Assembly: GCA_964393825.1 (NCBI GenBank)
Contig: CAYMUY010000002.1
Coordinates: 1 to 64,000 of the forward strand
Length of the DNA stretch: 64,000 nt
DNA from: PFJX01 sp964393825
GTDB taxonomy: Bacteria; Pseudomonadota; Gammaproteobacteria; Burkholderiales; Thiobacillaceae
Reading direction: 5' to 3'
Made by a program: the position numbers and the translations under genes. Below the pieces are notes generated by a model. That model was not told the origin of the DNA and did no database searches. It saw only the letters and a program-made list of their open reading frames with translations. Each line of letters begins with the position of its first letter. Within the stretch, counting starts at the first letter, position 1. Of this stretch, positions 10,425 to 18,776 are shown one piece after another.

Positions 10425-11695
10425 GCCTCCCGCTGTTTCTGGCCTGGCCGGCCGCGTCGACGTTCGCCATCGACTATCAGGCCGGCCCCGACGATTACCG
10501 CGCCCTGCTCGGTCACCTGCGCGCCGGCGACCATCTCTCGCTGCGCGCCGGCGATTACGAGCGAGGCCTGCCGTTGCGCGATCTGTCCGGCGAACCGGGA
10601 CGTCCCATCGTCATCGAGGGTGCCCCGGGCACGCGTTTCCTCGCCGGCGCCGGCCACAATACCATCAGCCTGCGCGATGTCAGCCACCTGGTGATCCGCA
10701 ACCTGGAACTGGATGGCCGCAACCTTCCGGTCGACGCGGTGAAGGCCGAGGGCGACAGCCGCTACGCCCACTTCGTCACCCTGGAGCATCTCCACATCCA
10801 TGACCACGCCGCCAGCCAGCAGAATGTCGGCATCTCCAGCAAGTGCCCGGCGTTCGGCTGGGTGGTGCGCGGCAACCGCATCGAGCGGGTGGGCACCGGC
10901 ATGTATTTCGGCGATTCGGATGGCTCCGACCCCTTCGTCGCCGGCCTCATCGAGGGCAACCGGGTGAGCGACACGATCGGCTACAACCTCCAGATCAAGC
11001 ACCAGAAGTCGCGCCCGGCCACCCTGCCGGCCCTGAATGAACGGCATGACACGGTGATACGCGGCAATTTCTTCTCCAAGGAGACCGCCTGGCCGGACCC
11101 CGCCGCCCGCCCCAACGTCCTCATCGGCCATGCGCCGACCGACGGCCCCGGCTCACAGGACCGCGTGCTGATCCATGGCAATGTCTTCTGGCAGAACCCG
11201 AGTGAGGCCCTGTTCCAGGGCGAAGGTCACCTCGCCCTCTATAACAATGCATTCGTCAACGCGCAGGGCCACGGCATCCATATCCAGCCGCACAACGACA
11301 TCCCCCGCCAGGTGGACATCTTCCACAACACGGTGCTGGCGCGCGGCCATGGCATCCGCATCCTGGCGCGCGAGGGCGAACTCCCCTCCTGGCCACAACG
11401 CGTGCTGCGCAACTTGGTGTTCGCCGGCCAGCCGATCCGCGGCGGCGAGTCGGCCGATAACCTGAGCGGCGACTTCGCGACGGCCGCGCGCTACCTGCGC
11501 CACCCCTACGCGGACGCGCAACGGCTCGACCTGGCGCCGCGCATGACGCTGGCCGGCGATGCCCGGCTGGACACGCCGGATCTTGCCGGCTACCCGGCCA
11601 GCGACCGGGACATCGATGGGCAGCCGAGGCGCGCGCCGACACTCGGCGCCTGCGTCACCGCCACACCCTGCCCCCGGCTCGCGCATGGCCACTGA
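10400..11695 (+). CDS. Exported right-handed parallel beta-helix protein
   Basis: A 431-residue protein with an N-terminal signal peptide (ALARLLSLPLFLAWPAASTFA). The rest consists of repeating strand-turn units such as HLVIRNLELDGRN, WVVRGNRIERV, LIEGNRVSD and VLIHGNVFWQN, the pattern of pectate-lyase-like beta-helix proteins. Such proteins usually bind or cleave polysaccharide, and this one heads the polysaccharide/PEP-CTERM block. The ATG at 10400 is preferred over a TTG at 10391. It overlaps aroK upstream and the VanZ gene downstream (11 bases). No catalytic residues could be assigned from sequence alone. Confidence 0.75.
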   Translation: MRALARLLSLPLFLAWPAASTFAIDYQAGPDDYRALLGHLRAGDHLSLRAGDYERGLPLRDLSGEPGRPIVIEGAPGTRFLAGAGHNTISLRDVSHLVIRNLELDGRNLPVDAVKAEGDSRYAHFVTLEHLHIHDHAASQQNVGISSKCPAFGWVVRGNRIERVGTGMYFGDSDGSDPFVAGLIEGNRVSDTIGYNLQIKHQKSRPATLPALNERHDTVIRGNFFSKETAWPDPAARPNVLIGHAPTDGPGSQDRVLIHGNVFWQNPSEALFQGEGHLALYNNAFVNAQGHGIHIQPHNDIPRQVDIFHNTVLARGHGIRILAREGELPSWPQRVLRNLVFAGQPIRGGESADNLSGDFATAARYLRHPYADAQRLDLAPRMTLAGDARLDTPDLAGYPASDRDIDGQPRRAPTLGACVTATPCPRLAHGH

Positions 11696-13106
11696 ACCGC
11701 GTCACCGCCGCCGGCCGGACGCACCTGTGCATGCCCGGCAGCGCGGGCTGCTGGCCTGGCTCGCCCTGCCCTATCTGGTGTTCGTCGTCTATGGCAGCCT
11801 GGTGCCGCTCGATTACCACGCCCTGCCCTGGGACACGGCAGTGGCGAACTTCCGCGAAATTCCCTTCCTCGACCTCGGCATCGGCTCGCGCGCCGACTGG
11901 ATGGCCAACCTGCTGTTGTTCATTCCCCTGGCCTTCCTCTGGACCGGCGCCCTGACACACGGACGCCCGCCCATTCTCGCCGCGCTGCTGACGCTGCTGA
12001 CCTGGCTGCTGGCCGCCGCCCTGAGCCTGGGCATCGAATTTACCCAGTTGTTCTTCCCGCAGCGGACGGTGTCGCAGAACGACATCGCGGCGGAAGCCCT
12101 CGGCGCGCTCATCGGCGCCGCCTGCTGGTGGGGCTTCGGCAGCCGCCTGCTGACTTGGCACGACGGCTGGCGACGAGCGCGCGAGCCGGCTGCCGTGGCC
12201 GAGCGCGCCGCCTGGACCTATCTGGCGGTGCTGGTCGGCTACAACCTGCTGCCGCTGGACCTCACCCTCAGCGTGGTCGAGATCTATCACAAGTGGCAGG
12301 AAGGCAAGCTCAACCTCATTCCTTTCGCCGGCCTGCCCGCCGACCCCGCCCATACCCTGTTCGAACTCACTACCGACGCCCTGCTCTGGGTCCCCCTGGC
12401 CTGGCTCTGGCATGCGCGCCCCGGACGCGACAGCGTCAAGGTCTGGCGCATGACCTTCCTGGCGGTGGCCGGCCTCGAGTTCATGCAACTGTTTGTCTAC
12501 TCGCGGGTGAGCGATGTCACCGACCTGTTCACCGGCGCCCTCGGCGCGGCCCTGGGTGCCTGGCTGGGCGGCCGCCAGTTCCGGCGTGCTCCCCCGCGTC
12601 ATGACCCCCGCCGCCACACCGCCCACTGGCTGCGCCTGACGCTTGCCCTTGGCTGGACCCTGGTCTTGATGGGGGTCTTCTGGTACCCCTTCGACTTCCG
12701 CGCCGAAGGCGACTTCGTGCGCGAGCGCATGGATTTTCTCAACCGCGTGCCCTTCCAGGTCTACTACTACGGCACCGAGTTCCGCGCCATCACCGAGGTC
12801 TTCCACAAGACCCTGTTCTTCGCCCCCCTGGGCGGCCTCCTGGCCTGGTGGGTGAGCGGCCTGTCATGGCGCTGGCGCGGCTACGCGGCGGCGGCAGCGA
12901 TCGTCGCCGTCATCGGCGTCGCCCTGGGGATCGAACTCGGCCAGGTCCTGTTGCCCGGCAAGTTTCCGGACACTACGGACTGGCTGCTGGAGAGCGTGGG
13001 CGGCATCATCGGCTATCTGGGAACCCGCTGGTGGCAACGGCACCTGCGGAGACCCGCCGTTACCATGCGTCAGCGACGCGTGAACGCGCGCCATAACGAG
13101 GACTGA
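11685..13106 (+). CDS. Multi-spanning membrane protein with two VanZ-like halves
   Basis: A 473-residue integral membrane protein with about ten hydrophobic segments. The first half (GLLAWLALPYLVFVVYGSLVP, then IPLAFLW and LGIEFTQLFFPQRTVSQNDI) and the second half (VPLAWLW, AGLEFMQLFVYSRVSDVTDL, GIELGQVLLPGKFPDTTDWL) each carry the VanZ signature of an acidic E-x-x-Q helix followed by a D-containing turn. This indicates an internal duplication or triplication. VanZ proteins can confer lipoglycopeptide tolerance, but in exopolysaccharide loci their role is unknown. The ATG at 11685 overlaps the beta-helix gene, implying coupling. A ligase gene follows after 6 bases. Confidence 0.75.
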   Translation: MATEPRHRRRPDAPVHARQRGLLAWLALPYLVFVVYGSLVPLDYHALPWDTAVANFREIPFLDLGIGSRADWMANLLLFIPLAFLWTGALTHGRPPILAALLTLLTWLLAAALSLGIEFTQLFFPQRTVSQNDIAAEALGALIGAACWWGFGSRLLTWHDGWRRAREPAAVAERAAWTYLAVLVGYNLLPLDLTLSVVEIYHKWQEGKLNLIPFAGLPADPAHTLFELTTDALLWVPLAWLWHARPGRDSVKVWRMTFLAVAGLEFMQLFVYSRVSDVTDLFTGALGAALGAWLGGRQFRRAPPRHDPRRHTAHWLRLTLALGWTLVLMGVFWYPFDFRAEGDFVRERMDFLNRVPFQVYYYGTEFRAITEVFHKTLFFAPLGGLLAWWVSGLSWRWRGYAAAAAIVAVIGVALGIELGQVLLPGKFPDTTDWLLESVGGIIGYLGTRWWQRHLRRPAVTMRQRRVNARHNED

Positions 13107-13112
13107 ACCGGC

Positions 13113-14423
13113 ATGTTCGACAATGGCATCCATCTGCGCGACATCACCCTGGTGATCATGCTGTTTGGCTTCGCCTGGCTGGCCTGGCTGCGCCCCTGGC
13201 TCGGCCTGCTCGGCCTGGCGGTCCTGGGATTCCTGCACCCGCAAGGCTATGCGCCCGGATTCATGAAGACCTTTCCCGTGTACGCCAGCCTGTTCAGCGT
13301 CGTCGTGGCCAGTACCGCTTATGCCACGCTACGCGGCCGCCTTCGTTTCCTCTCGCCCGCACTGTGGTGGCGCGATTGGCGGGTCTACGCACTTCCTGGA
13401 CTTTGGCTGTGGTTCGCGCTGACCAGTTATCTCGCGGTCGCGCCCTGGGAGTCCTGGGAAAAGTTCTATCAGGTCGCGCGCATTCTGCCACCGCTGTTCC
13501 TCACCCTGTTGCTGATCGACGAGCGCAGCAAGTTCCATGCACTGACCGTCGTCGTCGCGTTTTCGATCATGCTGGTCGCCGTCAAGGGTGGCTACTGGGC
13601 CGTGATGAGCGGATTCCAGGATCGCGTCTACGGACCGCCTGGCAGCCAGTACGGCGACAACAACGAATTCGCGATCGCGGTCTGCATGGCCATCCCCTTG
13701 CTGTTCCTCTGGCTCCGCGAGATCCAGGACCGCCGCGCCCGTGCCTTCCTCCTGGTCTGCGTCGCGCTCTGCTATGGCGCCGTGCTGTCGTCCTGGTCGC
13801 GTGGCGGCATTCTCGCGCTCGCCGCATCCACGCTCGTGCTGATCCTGCATAGCCGTCGCAAGTGGCTGTTGATCCCGGTCCTGGCCGCCCTGGCCATCGC
13901 GCTGTTCGTGCAACTGCCGGACAGCTGGTTTGGCCGCATGCAGACGCTGGGCAACTATGCCGGCGACGAATCCGCGCAAAGCCGCCTGGAAGTCTGGCGC
14001 ATCGGTTATGAATTTACCCTCAAGCATCCCCTCACCGGGGGCGGCTTCAATGTCTGGCCCGCGCTGACCCTGGGCGAGGGCAGCCTGGACTGGCATAGCG
14101 CCTATGTGGAAATGGCCAGCGAGCACGGCTTGCCAGGCTTGCTCCTGTGGGCGGCCCTGCTGCTCGGCAGTTCCGCCCAGCTGGCGTTGGCGGCCTGGCG
14201 CCCCGCGGCTGGACAGCCCGCCTGGGTCGCCGACTATAGCGCCATGCTGTTGGCGGGATTGCTGGCCTATCTGGTCGGCGCGGCCACGCTCGGCATTGCC
14301 TATTGGGAATTGCCCTATCTGTTCATCGTCCTGTCTGTGCTGCTGCGCGCCTTGGCGCGCAGAGAGGCGGTCCTGTCGGATAACTTTACACATCCCGCGA
14401 CACGCGCCCTGCAACGCGCCTAA
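13113..14423 (+). CDS. O-glycosylation ligase, exosortase A system-associated
   Basis: A 436-residue polytopic membrane protein of the Wzy/WaaL O-antigen ligase superfamily. The segment VYGPPGSQYGDNNEFAIA, the SWSRGG motif and the periplasmic loop TGGGFNVWPALT-HSAYVEMASEHGLPGL (with the catalytic-type histidine) match the subgroup named as probable O-glycosylation ligases of exosortase A systems. It would transfer polymerised glycans in the periplasm, possibly onto PEP-CTERM proteins. That role comes from its repeated association with exosortase, not from direct proof. It lies directly upstream of a PEP-CTERM gene, supporting the link. Confidence 0.8.
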   Translation: MFDNGIHLRDITLVIMLFGFAWLAWLRPWLGLLGLAVLGFLHPQGYAPGFMKTFPVYASLFSVVVASTAYATLRGRLRFLSPALWWRDWRVYALPGLWLWFALTSYLAVAPWESWEKFYQVARILPPLFLTLLLIDERSKFHALTVVVAFSIMLVAVKGGYWAVMSGFQDRVYGPPGSQYGDNNEFAIAVCMAIPLLFLWLREIQDRRARAFLLVCVALCYGAVLSSWSRGGILALAASTLVLILHSRRKWLLIPVLAALAIALFVQLPDSWFGRMQTLGNYAGDESAQSRLEVWRIGYEFTLKHPLTGGGFNVWPALTLGEGSLDWHSAYVEMASEHGLPGLLLWAALLLGSSAQLALAAWRPAAGQPAWVADYSAMLLAGLLAYLVGAATLGIAYWELPYLFIVLSVLLRALARREAVLSDNFTHPATRALQRA

Positions 14424-14441
14424 GCACATGATTATTAGACA

Positions 14442-14457
14442 AGGCATGAAACTTGCA
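14442..14457 (+). promoter_or_regulatory. Sigma-54 promoter for the PEP-CTERM gene at 14508
   Basis: AGGCATG-AAAC-TTGCA matches the -24/-12 consensus TGGCAYG-N4-TTGCW except for the first base. GG at 14443-14444 and GC at 14455-14456 have the required 10-base spacing. It lies 51 bases before the ATG. A comparable site precedes the second PEP-CTERM gene at 18627. Confidence 0.65.
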
Positions 14458-14507
14458 TGTCGGATGCCATCGATTGCCTGGACGGCAGCCAATTCTGGAG
14501 GTTCGGA

Positions 14508-15242
14508 ATGAATACATCGCGATTTCTATGGGGCATGGCCCTGACTTTCCTGCTCGCGCCGGTGGCGTCGGCCAGCACGATCTGGCTGAAGGACAGTTCG
14601 AACAACGTCTGCACGAACACCTTGAGCAGCAACCCTGGCCAGGTGATCGGTTATGGCGGCATCGACGCGTCCGGCAACTTCACCATGACCATCAGCAACC
14701 CCAGTGATGGCGTTGTGTCGCCTAGTGCCGCACGGGCACCCTGCTGGTCGCTCCCGAAAACCGGGGACACCAGCCTGGGGACGGCCTACACCATCAACTT
14801 CAATGGTTCCATGACCCCGCAGTTCAGCACCTTGAACATGGTCAAACCGGGCACCAAGGGCGCGCTCGAATGTCTCCGCCAGGGCAGCAACCTGTCCGGC
14901 GTCGGCGCCAATGCCTCGGGTACCGGACAATCCATCACGGACAGCACCAACACTTACACGCTGACCATGAAGTACGCCTTCAACCCGGCGCTCGACGACG
15001 GCTGCGTTGCCGGCACGACCCCGCCCCAGTACATCACCGGTGACGGCCAGCCCAACTTTGTCTATCCGCATCGCAGCGCCACCTGGTCGAATGGCACCAC
15101 CACCATCAACCTCGCGTACCACATCTTCAACGCGAGCAACCCGGTCCCCGAGCCTGGCAGTCTCGCCCTGTTGTTGACCGGGGCTTCGGTGGCGGCAGTG
15201 GCCTTTGGGCTACGGCGCCGGAAAGCCGGCTCGCACACCTGA
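14508..15242 (+). CDS. PEP-CTERM sorting-domain surface protein
   Basis: A 244-residue exported protein: signal peptide at residues 1-22 (MNTSRFLWGMALTFLLAPVASA), then a Ser/Thr/Asn-rich domain with several cysteines and many potential glycosylation sites. The classic PEP-CTERM tripartite tail follows: VPEPGSLALLLTG, a hydrophobic helix and the basic RRRK cluster. By family knowledge an exosortase cleaves near PEP and anchors or releases the protein. The ATG at 14508 follows a GGAGG at 14497-14501. The mature domain matches nothing I recognise. It sits between two ligase-like genes, consistent with it being a glycosylation target. Confidence 0.85.
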   Translation: MNTSRFLWGMALTFLLAPVASASTIWLKDSSNNVCTNTLSSNPGQVIGYGGIDASGNFTMTISNPSDGVVSPSAARAPCWSLPKTGDTSLGTAYTINFNGSMTPQFSTLNMVKPGTKGALECLRQGSNLSGVGANASGTGQSITDSTNTYTLTMKYAFNPALDDGCVAGTTPPQYITGDGQPNFVYPHRSATWSNGTTTINLAYHIFNASNPVPEPGSLALLLTGASVAAVAFGLRRRKAGSHT

Positions 15243-15258
15243 GCACCAGGCTGGAGCA

Positions 15259-17781
15259 ATGCCGGCCAGTGCGCGCGCTCGTTCCAGGCGAAAGAGCGGA
15301 CAGCACCAGCACGGCGCTCATGGTGCTCCGCACTGGCTGGGACTGGTCGCGCTTGCCGCCTTTCTGCTGCCCTACAACCCCGAAAGCCCCTTGCTGGCGC
15401 CGACGATCGCCGGCTCATTCACAAGCTATCTGCAGGCCCTGCCTGAACAATTCTATTTTCTGATCAAGGCACTCCTGCCCTGGCTCCCTCTGGGCCTGAT
15501 TGCCGCGCTGGGGACACGCAGCCCCTGGTTGAGGTTCTTCCCGGCGCTGGCCGCCGGCATGCTGCTCGCCAGCCTGCCATTGCTGTCCCAGACACATTTC
15601 GGCGATCTCCTCGAAGCGCTCTACGCCCTGCCAGGCCTGACGCTCGGCCTTTGGCTCGGCGCCCGCCTGCCACGGACGAGCCCTGAAATCCTGGAGACGA
15701 CTTCAGCGGCGCCCTCCGTGAACAACACCCGCCAAGAACAGGACACCCCGTCGCCGCCTCCGGCAGAAACGGCAAGTGAAATCGCCACGCCGGCCGCCTC
15801 GACGGTGACGGACGGCGGAACGGGACACCGCAAGCGGCGACATCGCCACAAACGAAATCTTTCTCCCTCGTCCTATTCCCTCCCCATGATCCTGCTCGGG
15901 GCAATCAGCCTGCTGCTGGCCCTGATCGGCGTGATCGCCTTTCCCATCGGCGCGCTGCCGCTGTTCCTGGGGCTGCTCGTCTACGCCAGCCTGCTCTGGC
16001 GGTTTCCGCTCGCCTGGCTGATCCTGGTGCCCGCCGCCTTGCCCTTGCTGGATCTGGCCCCCTGGAGCGGACGCTTCTTTCTCGACGAGTTCGATCTACT
16101 CATGCTGGCCACGGTCGGCACCCTTTTCCTGCGAAGACACCGTGAATCGCCCGGCTCCTGGATATCGGCGTGGCCCCTGCTCGTGCTCTGGGGCGGCACC
16201 GTCCTGATCAGCGCCATCATCGGCCTCGGCTCGCCGCCGTCGCTGGACGCCAATGCATTCACCAACTACTGGAGCCCCTATAACAGCCTGCGGGTGGCCA
16301 AGGGCTTTCTCTGGGGAGGATTGATCTTCCTCCTGTTGCGCATGACCCACCCCACACCCGCGCAACTGGCCAGCCGCCTCGCCATCGGCATGGGTATCGG
16401 CCTGCTCGGCGTCGGCCTGGTCGGCCTGTGGGAACGCTGGCTGTTCGCCGGCTTCGCGGATGCCGGGCAGACTTACCGCATCGTCAGCACCTTCTCCAGC
16501 ATGCATACCGGCGGCGGCCACATCGAAGCTTTTCTGGCAACGGCACTGCCGTTTCTCTGGCTGGGCATGGGACGCTGGAAAACCCTGCCGCTGGCCGTGG
16601 CGGTAATGGCGCTGACCGTTTACGTGATGATATTCACGGCCGCGCGCGGTGGCGCGCTGGCCCTGGGCGTCATCCTGATCACCCTGACCGTGGCCAGCCT
16701 GCGCCAGGCCTGGGGCACCCGGCAGCGCTGGCTGGCCGCGATTCCCGTCGGCGCGCTGCTGTTGCTGGCGGGGGGGTTGCTCACCGGCATCAGTGGCGGC
16801 TATTTCCAGCAGCGCCTGGCGCACAGCAGCGAGGACTGGGATATCCGGGTCGCACATTGGAAACAGGCCATCACCATGATGGACGCCACCCCCATGGCGC
16901 AGCTCTTTGGCATGGGGCTGGGCAGTTTCCCGCGGGTGTACCTGGAGCGCGGACCGGTGGACAAGCAACCCGCCACCTTCGGCTTCGTGGTCGAACAGGA
17001 CAATCCCTTCCTGCGCCTGGGCAGCGGCGACACCCTCTATTATGCCCAGCGGGTCGCGGTGCGGGCAGGGGAGCGCTACCACCTCGAACTCGATGCCCGC
17101 AGCCACCAGGAAGGCGCCCGCATCGAGGCGCCGGTCTGCGAGAAACAACTGCTCAACTCGCGTCGCTGCATCTGGATCAGTCTCGACGTCCCCGGAGACG
17201 GCCACTGGCATCGCCTCAGCCATGATTTTTCCAGTGGCGAAGTCGGGGTGGAGGAGGGCCTGCGCCGCCCGCCGGTGGAACTGTTCCTCTATTACCCCGG
17301 CAAGGCCAGCCTGCTCGACATCGACAATGTCCGTCTGCTCGACGCCGCCGGCACCAATCTGATCGGCAATGGCGGTTTCAGCTGGAGTGGCGACTACTGG
17401 TTCTTCAAGACCCACAGCCACCTGCCCTGGCATATCAAGAACGTCTGGGTCCATGTCCTGTTCGAGCAGGGCTGGCTGGGCCTGTTGCTGTTCACCAGCC
17501 TGATCGGCTTCGCCCTGTTCAGGCTGGCCAGGGTTGCCTGGCGTGGCGAGCCGCTGGCCTGGGCCTGCCTGGCCTCGCTGCTGGGCCTGCTGAGTGTCGG
17601 CATGTTCGACAGCCTGCTGGATACCCCCAGGCTGGCCACCCTGCTGCTGGCACTGAGCTACCTGGGCCTCGCGTATGACTGGGCAGCTGCCCCCAGACCG
17701 GTTTCACGCAGGCGATCCGGCTCCAGGCGGACACGCCCGGGAGGACCACACCACGACGAAACTGCGGAGTCCCCCGCCTGA
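15259..17781 (+). CDS. Large O-antigen-ligase-like membrane protein with periplasmic lectin-like insert
   Basis: An 840-residue polytopic membrane protein. Residues 25-140 hold three or four hydrophobic segments. A charged, proline-rich linker (about 141-200) ends in an Arg/His/Lys cluster. Residues 205-560 form an O-antigen-ligase-like transmembrane domain with the FTAARGGALALG motif. About residues 577-720 look like a jelly-roll carbohydrate-binding domain (RVAVRAGERYHLELDARS, LLDIDNVRLLDAAG) placed before the final HLPWHIKN-VWVHVLFEQGWLGLL ligase segment. The ATG at 15259 follows GGAG at 15253. Probably a polymerase or ligase for a surface glycan, but the substrate is unknown. It ends before a bidirectional terminator. 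Confidence 0.75.
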   Translation: MPASARARSRRKSGQHQHGAHGAPHWLGLVALAAFLLPYNPESPLLAPTIAGSFTSYLQALPEQFYFLIKALLPWLPLGLIAALGTRSPWLRFFPALAAGMLLASLPLLSQTHFGDLLEALYALPGLTLGLWLGARLPRTSPEILETTSAAPSVNNTRQEQDTPSPPPAETASEIATPAASTVTDGGTGHRKRRHRHKRNLSPSSYSLPMILLGAISLLLALIGVIAFPIGALPLFLGLLVYASLLWRFPLAWLILVPAALPLLDLAPWSGRFFLDEFDLLMLATVGTLFLRRHRESPGSWISAWPLLVLWGGTVLISAIIGLGSPPSLDANAFTNYWSPYNSLRVAKGFLWGGLIFLLLRMTHPTPAQLASRLAIGMGIGLLGVGLVGLWERWLFAGFADAGQTYRIVSTFSSMHTGGGHIEAFLATALPFLWLGMGRWKTLPLAVAVMALTVYVMIFTAARGGALALGVILITLTVASLRQAWGTRQRWLAAIPVGALLLLAGGLLTGISGGYFQQRLAHSSEDWDIRVAHWKQAITMMDATPMAQLFGMGLGSFPRVYLERGPVDKQPATFGFVVEQDNPFLRLGSGDTLYYAQRVAVRAGERYHLELDARSHQEGARIEAPVCEKQLLNSRRCIWISLDVPGDGHWHRLSHDFSSGEVGVEEGLRRPPVELFLYYPGKASLLDIDNVRLLDAAGTNLIGNGGFSWSGDYWFFKTHSHLPWHIKNVWVHVLFEQGWLGLLLFTSLIGFALFRLARVAWRGEPLAWACLASLLGLLSVGMFDSLLDTPRLATLLLALSYLGLAYDWAAAPRPVSRRRSGSRRTRPGGPHHDETAESPA

Positions 17782-17863
17782 TCTGTGCGATCCGGATCGG
17801 ATAGCAGACCCCTTTGGAAAATGACGGCTGGAAACGCCCCTGCCCGTCTGAACGCGGGCGAAA

Positions 17864-17887
17864 AAAAGCGGCCCCGAGGCCGCTTTT
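17864..17887. terminator. Bidirectional intrinsic terminator
   Basis: AAAAGCGGCC-CCGA-GGCCGCTTTT is a perfect palindrome with A and T flanks, between the convergent ligase-like gene (+) and PEP-CTERM gene (-). It can terminate transcription from both sides. Confidence 0.85.
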
Positions 17888-17904
17888 AGCCTTTTCCGCG
17901 AGCC

Positions 17905-18627
17905 TCAACGCCGGCGCGACAAGGCCAGCCCGAGCAGGCCCAAGGCCAGCAAGGCCTGCGTGGCGGGCTCGGGGATGGCACCCGGTGTCGGAGGTTGTGG
18001 TTGAGGCTGCGGCACCGCATTGGTCAGCTTCGCATCGAACAGGCCAAAACTCGGGTTGAAATTGTCGAACGTGTTGCGCGCCGCGAACTCAAGCGTATAG
18101 GTGCCCGCGCTGCCGGCATCCGCGAGCCAGGAAGCATGCATCCAGCCACCGTCATAGAAATCCGGCTTGCCCGCGCCGCTTTCCGAGAAAAAGGTGGCGA
18201 CGACACCACCGCTGCCATCCAGCAAGCGCGCCTGGGCGCCATCGAATGTCTCGCCGTAGCTCTGGTCGTAGTAATCGCCCCAGTCGAAGGCCGACCAGAC
18301 ATCCAGGGTATCGCCGGCGGCCAGGGTGATGCTCTGACTGACGGTTTGCCAAATGTCGGTGGCTTCCGCCGCGATCCGCAGGAAATAACTGCCCCCGTCA
18401 CCCACCACGGGATTGAGCACGCCCCCGGTGGGAACACCGGTCGCGGGAGACCCGCCGTCAGAGACGTAGTAGGTATGGAACTGCACCACGGACACCGTGC
18501 CAGTGGCGTTGACCGTCCAGCCGCTGGTGTTACCGGATTCGAAACCGGGATTGGTCATGACGCCGGCCTGAGCCTGCGCGGCGGCCATCAGCGAGATTCC
18601 TGCGAGAAGGGAGAGATGCGTTTTCAT
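17905..18627 (-). CDS. PEP-CTERM sorting-domain surface protein
   Basis: A 240-residue exported protein with a signal peptide (MKTHLSLLAGISLMAAAQAQA). The mature part begins GVMTNPGFESGNTSGW, a jelly-roll/carbohydrate-binding-type opening (NPGFExG...W). The tail is a Pro/Gln-rich spacer, then IPEPATQALLALGLLG and RRR, the PEP-CTERM signal. The ATG at 18627 is chosen because AGGAG lies directly upstream and the signal peptide starts there; a reading from 18702 would add 25 residues. A near-consensus sigma-54 promoter lies about 65 bases upstream. It is convergent with the large ligase-like gene. Confidence 0.87.
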   Translation of the reverse strand: MKTHLSLLAGISLMAAAQAQAGVMTNPGFESGNTSGWTVNATGTVSVVQFHTYYVSDGGSPATGVPTGGVLNPVVGDGGSYFLRIAAEATDIWQTVSQSITLAAGDTLDVWSAFDWGDYYDQSYGETFDGAQARLLDGSGGVVATFFSESGAGKPDFYDGGWMHASWLADAGSAGTYTLEFAARNTFDNFNPSFGLFDAKLTNAVPQPQPQPPTPGAIPEPATQALLALGLLGLALSRRR

Positions 18628-18690
18628 GATGTACTCCTGAGCCAGTTTCATGAGCAACATATTGCAAAATGCATATATCGCTCGTTGTAG

Positions 18691-18706
18691 CGCAATAAGC
18701 ATGCCA
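18691..18706 (-). promoter_or_regulatory. Sigma-54 promoter for the PEP-CTERM gene at 18627
   Basis: Read on the minus strand, TGGCATG-CTTA-TTGCG is a nearly perfect -24/-12 element with 10 bases between GG and GC. It lies about 65 bases before the start codon in an AT-rich region. PEP-CTERM systems commonly encode the sigma-54 activator PrsR and sensor PrsK, which fits. Confidence 0.75.
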
Positions 18707-18776
18707 GAAATATTTAATTCATGAAAATCATGACATTACATCTTGCCACCGAACCCATCCCATACAAAGTGTAAGA

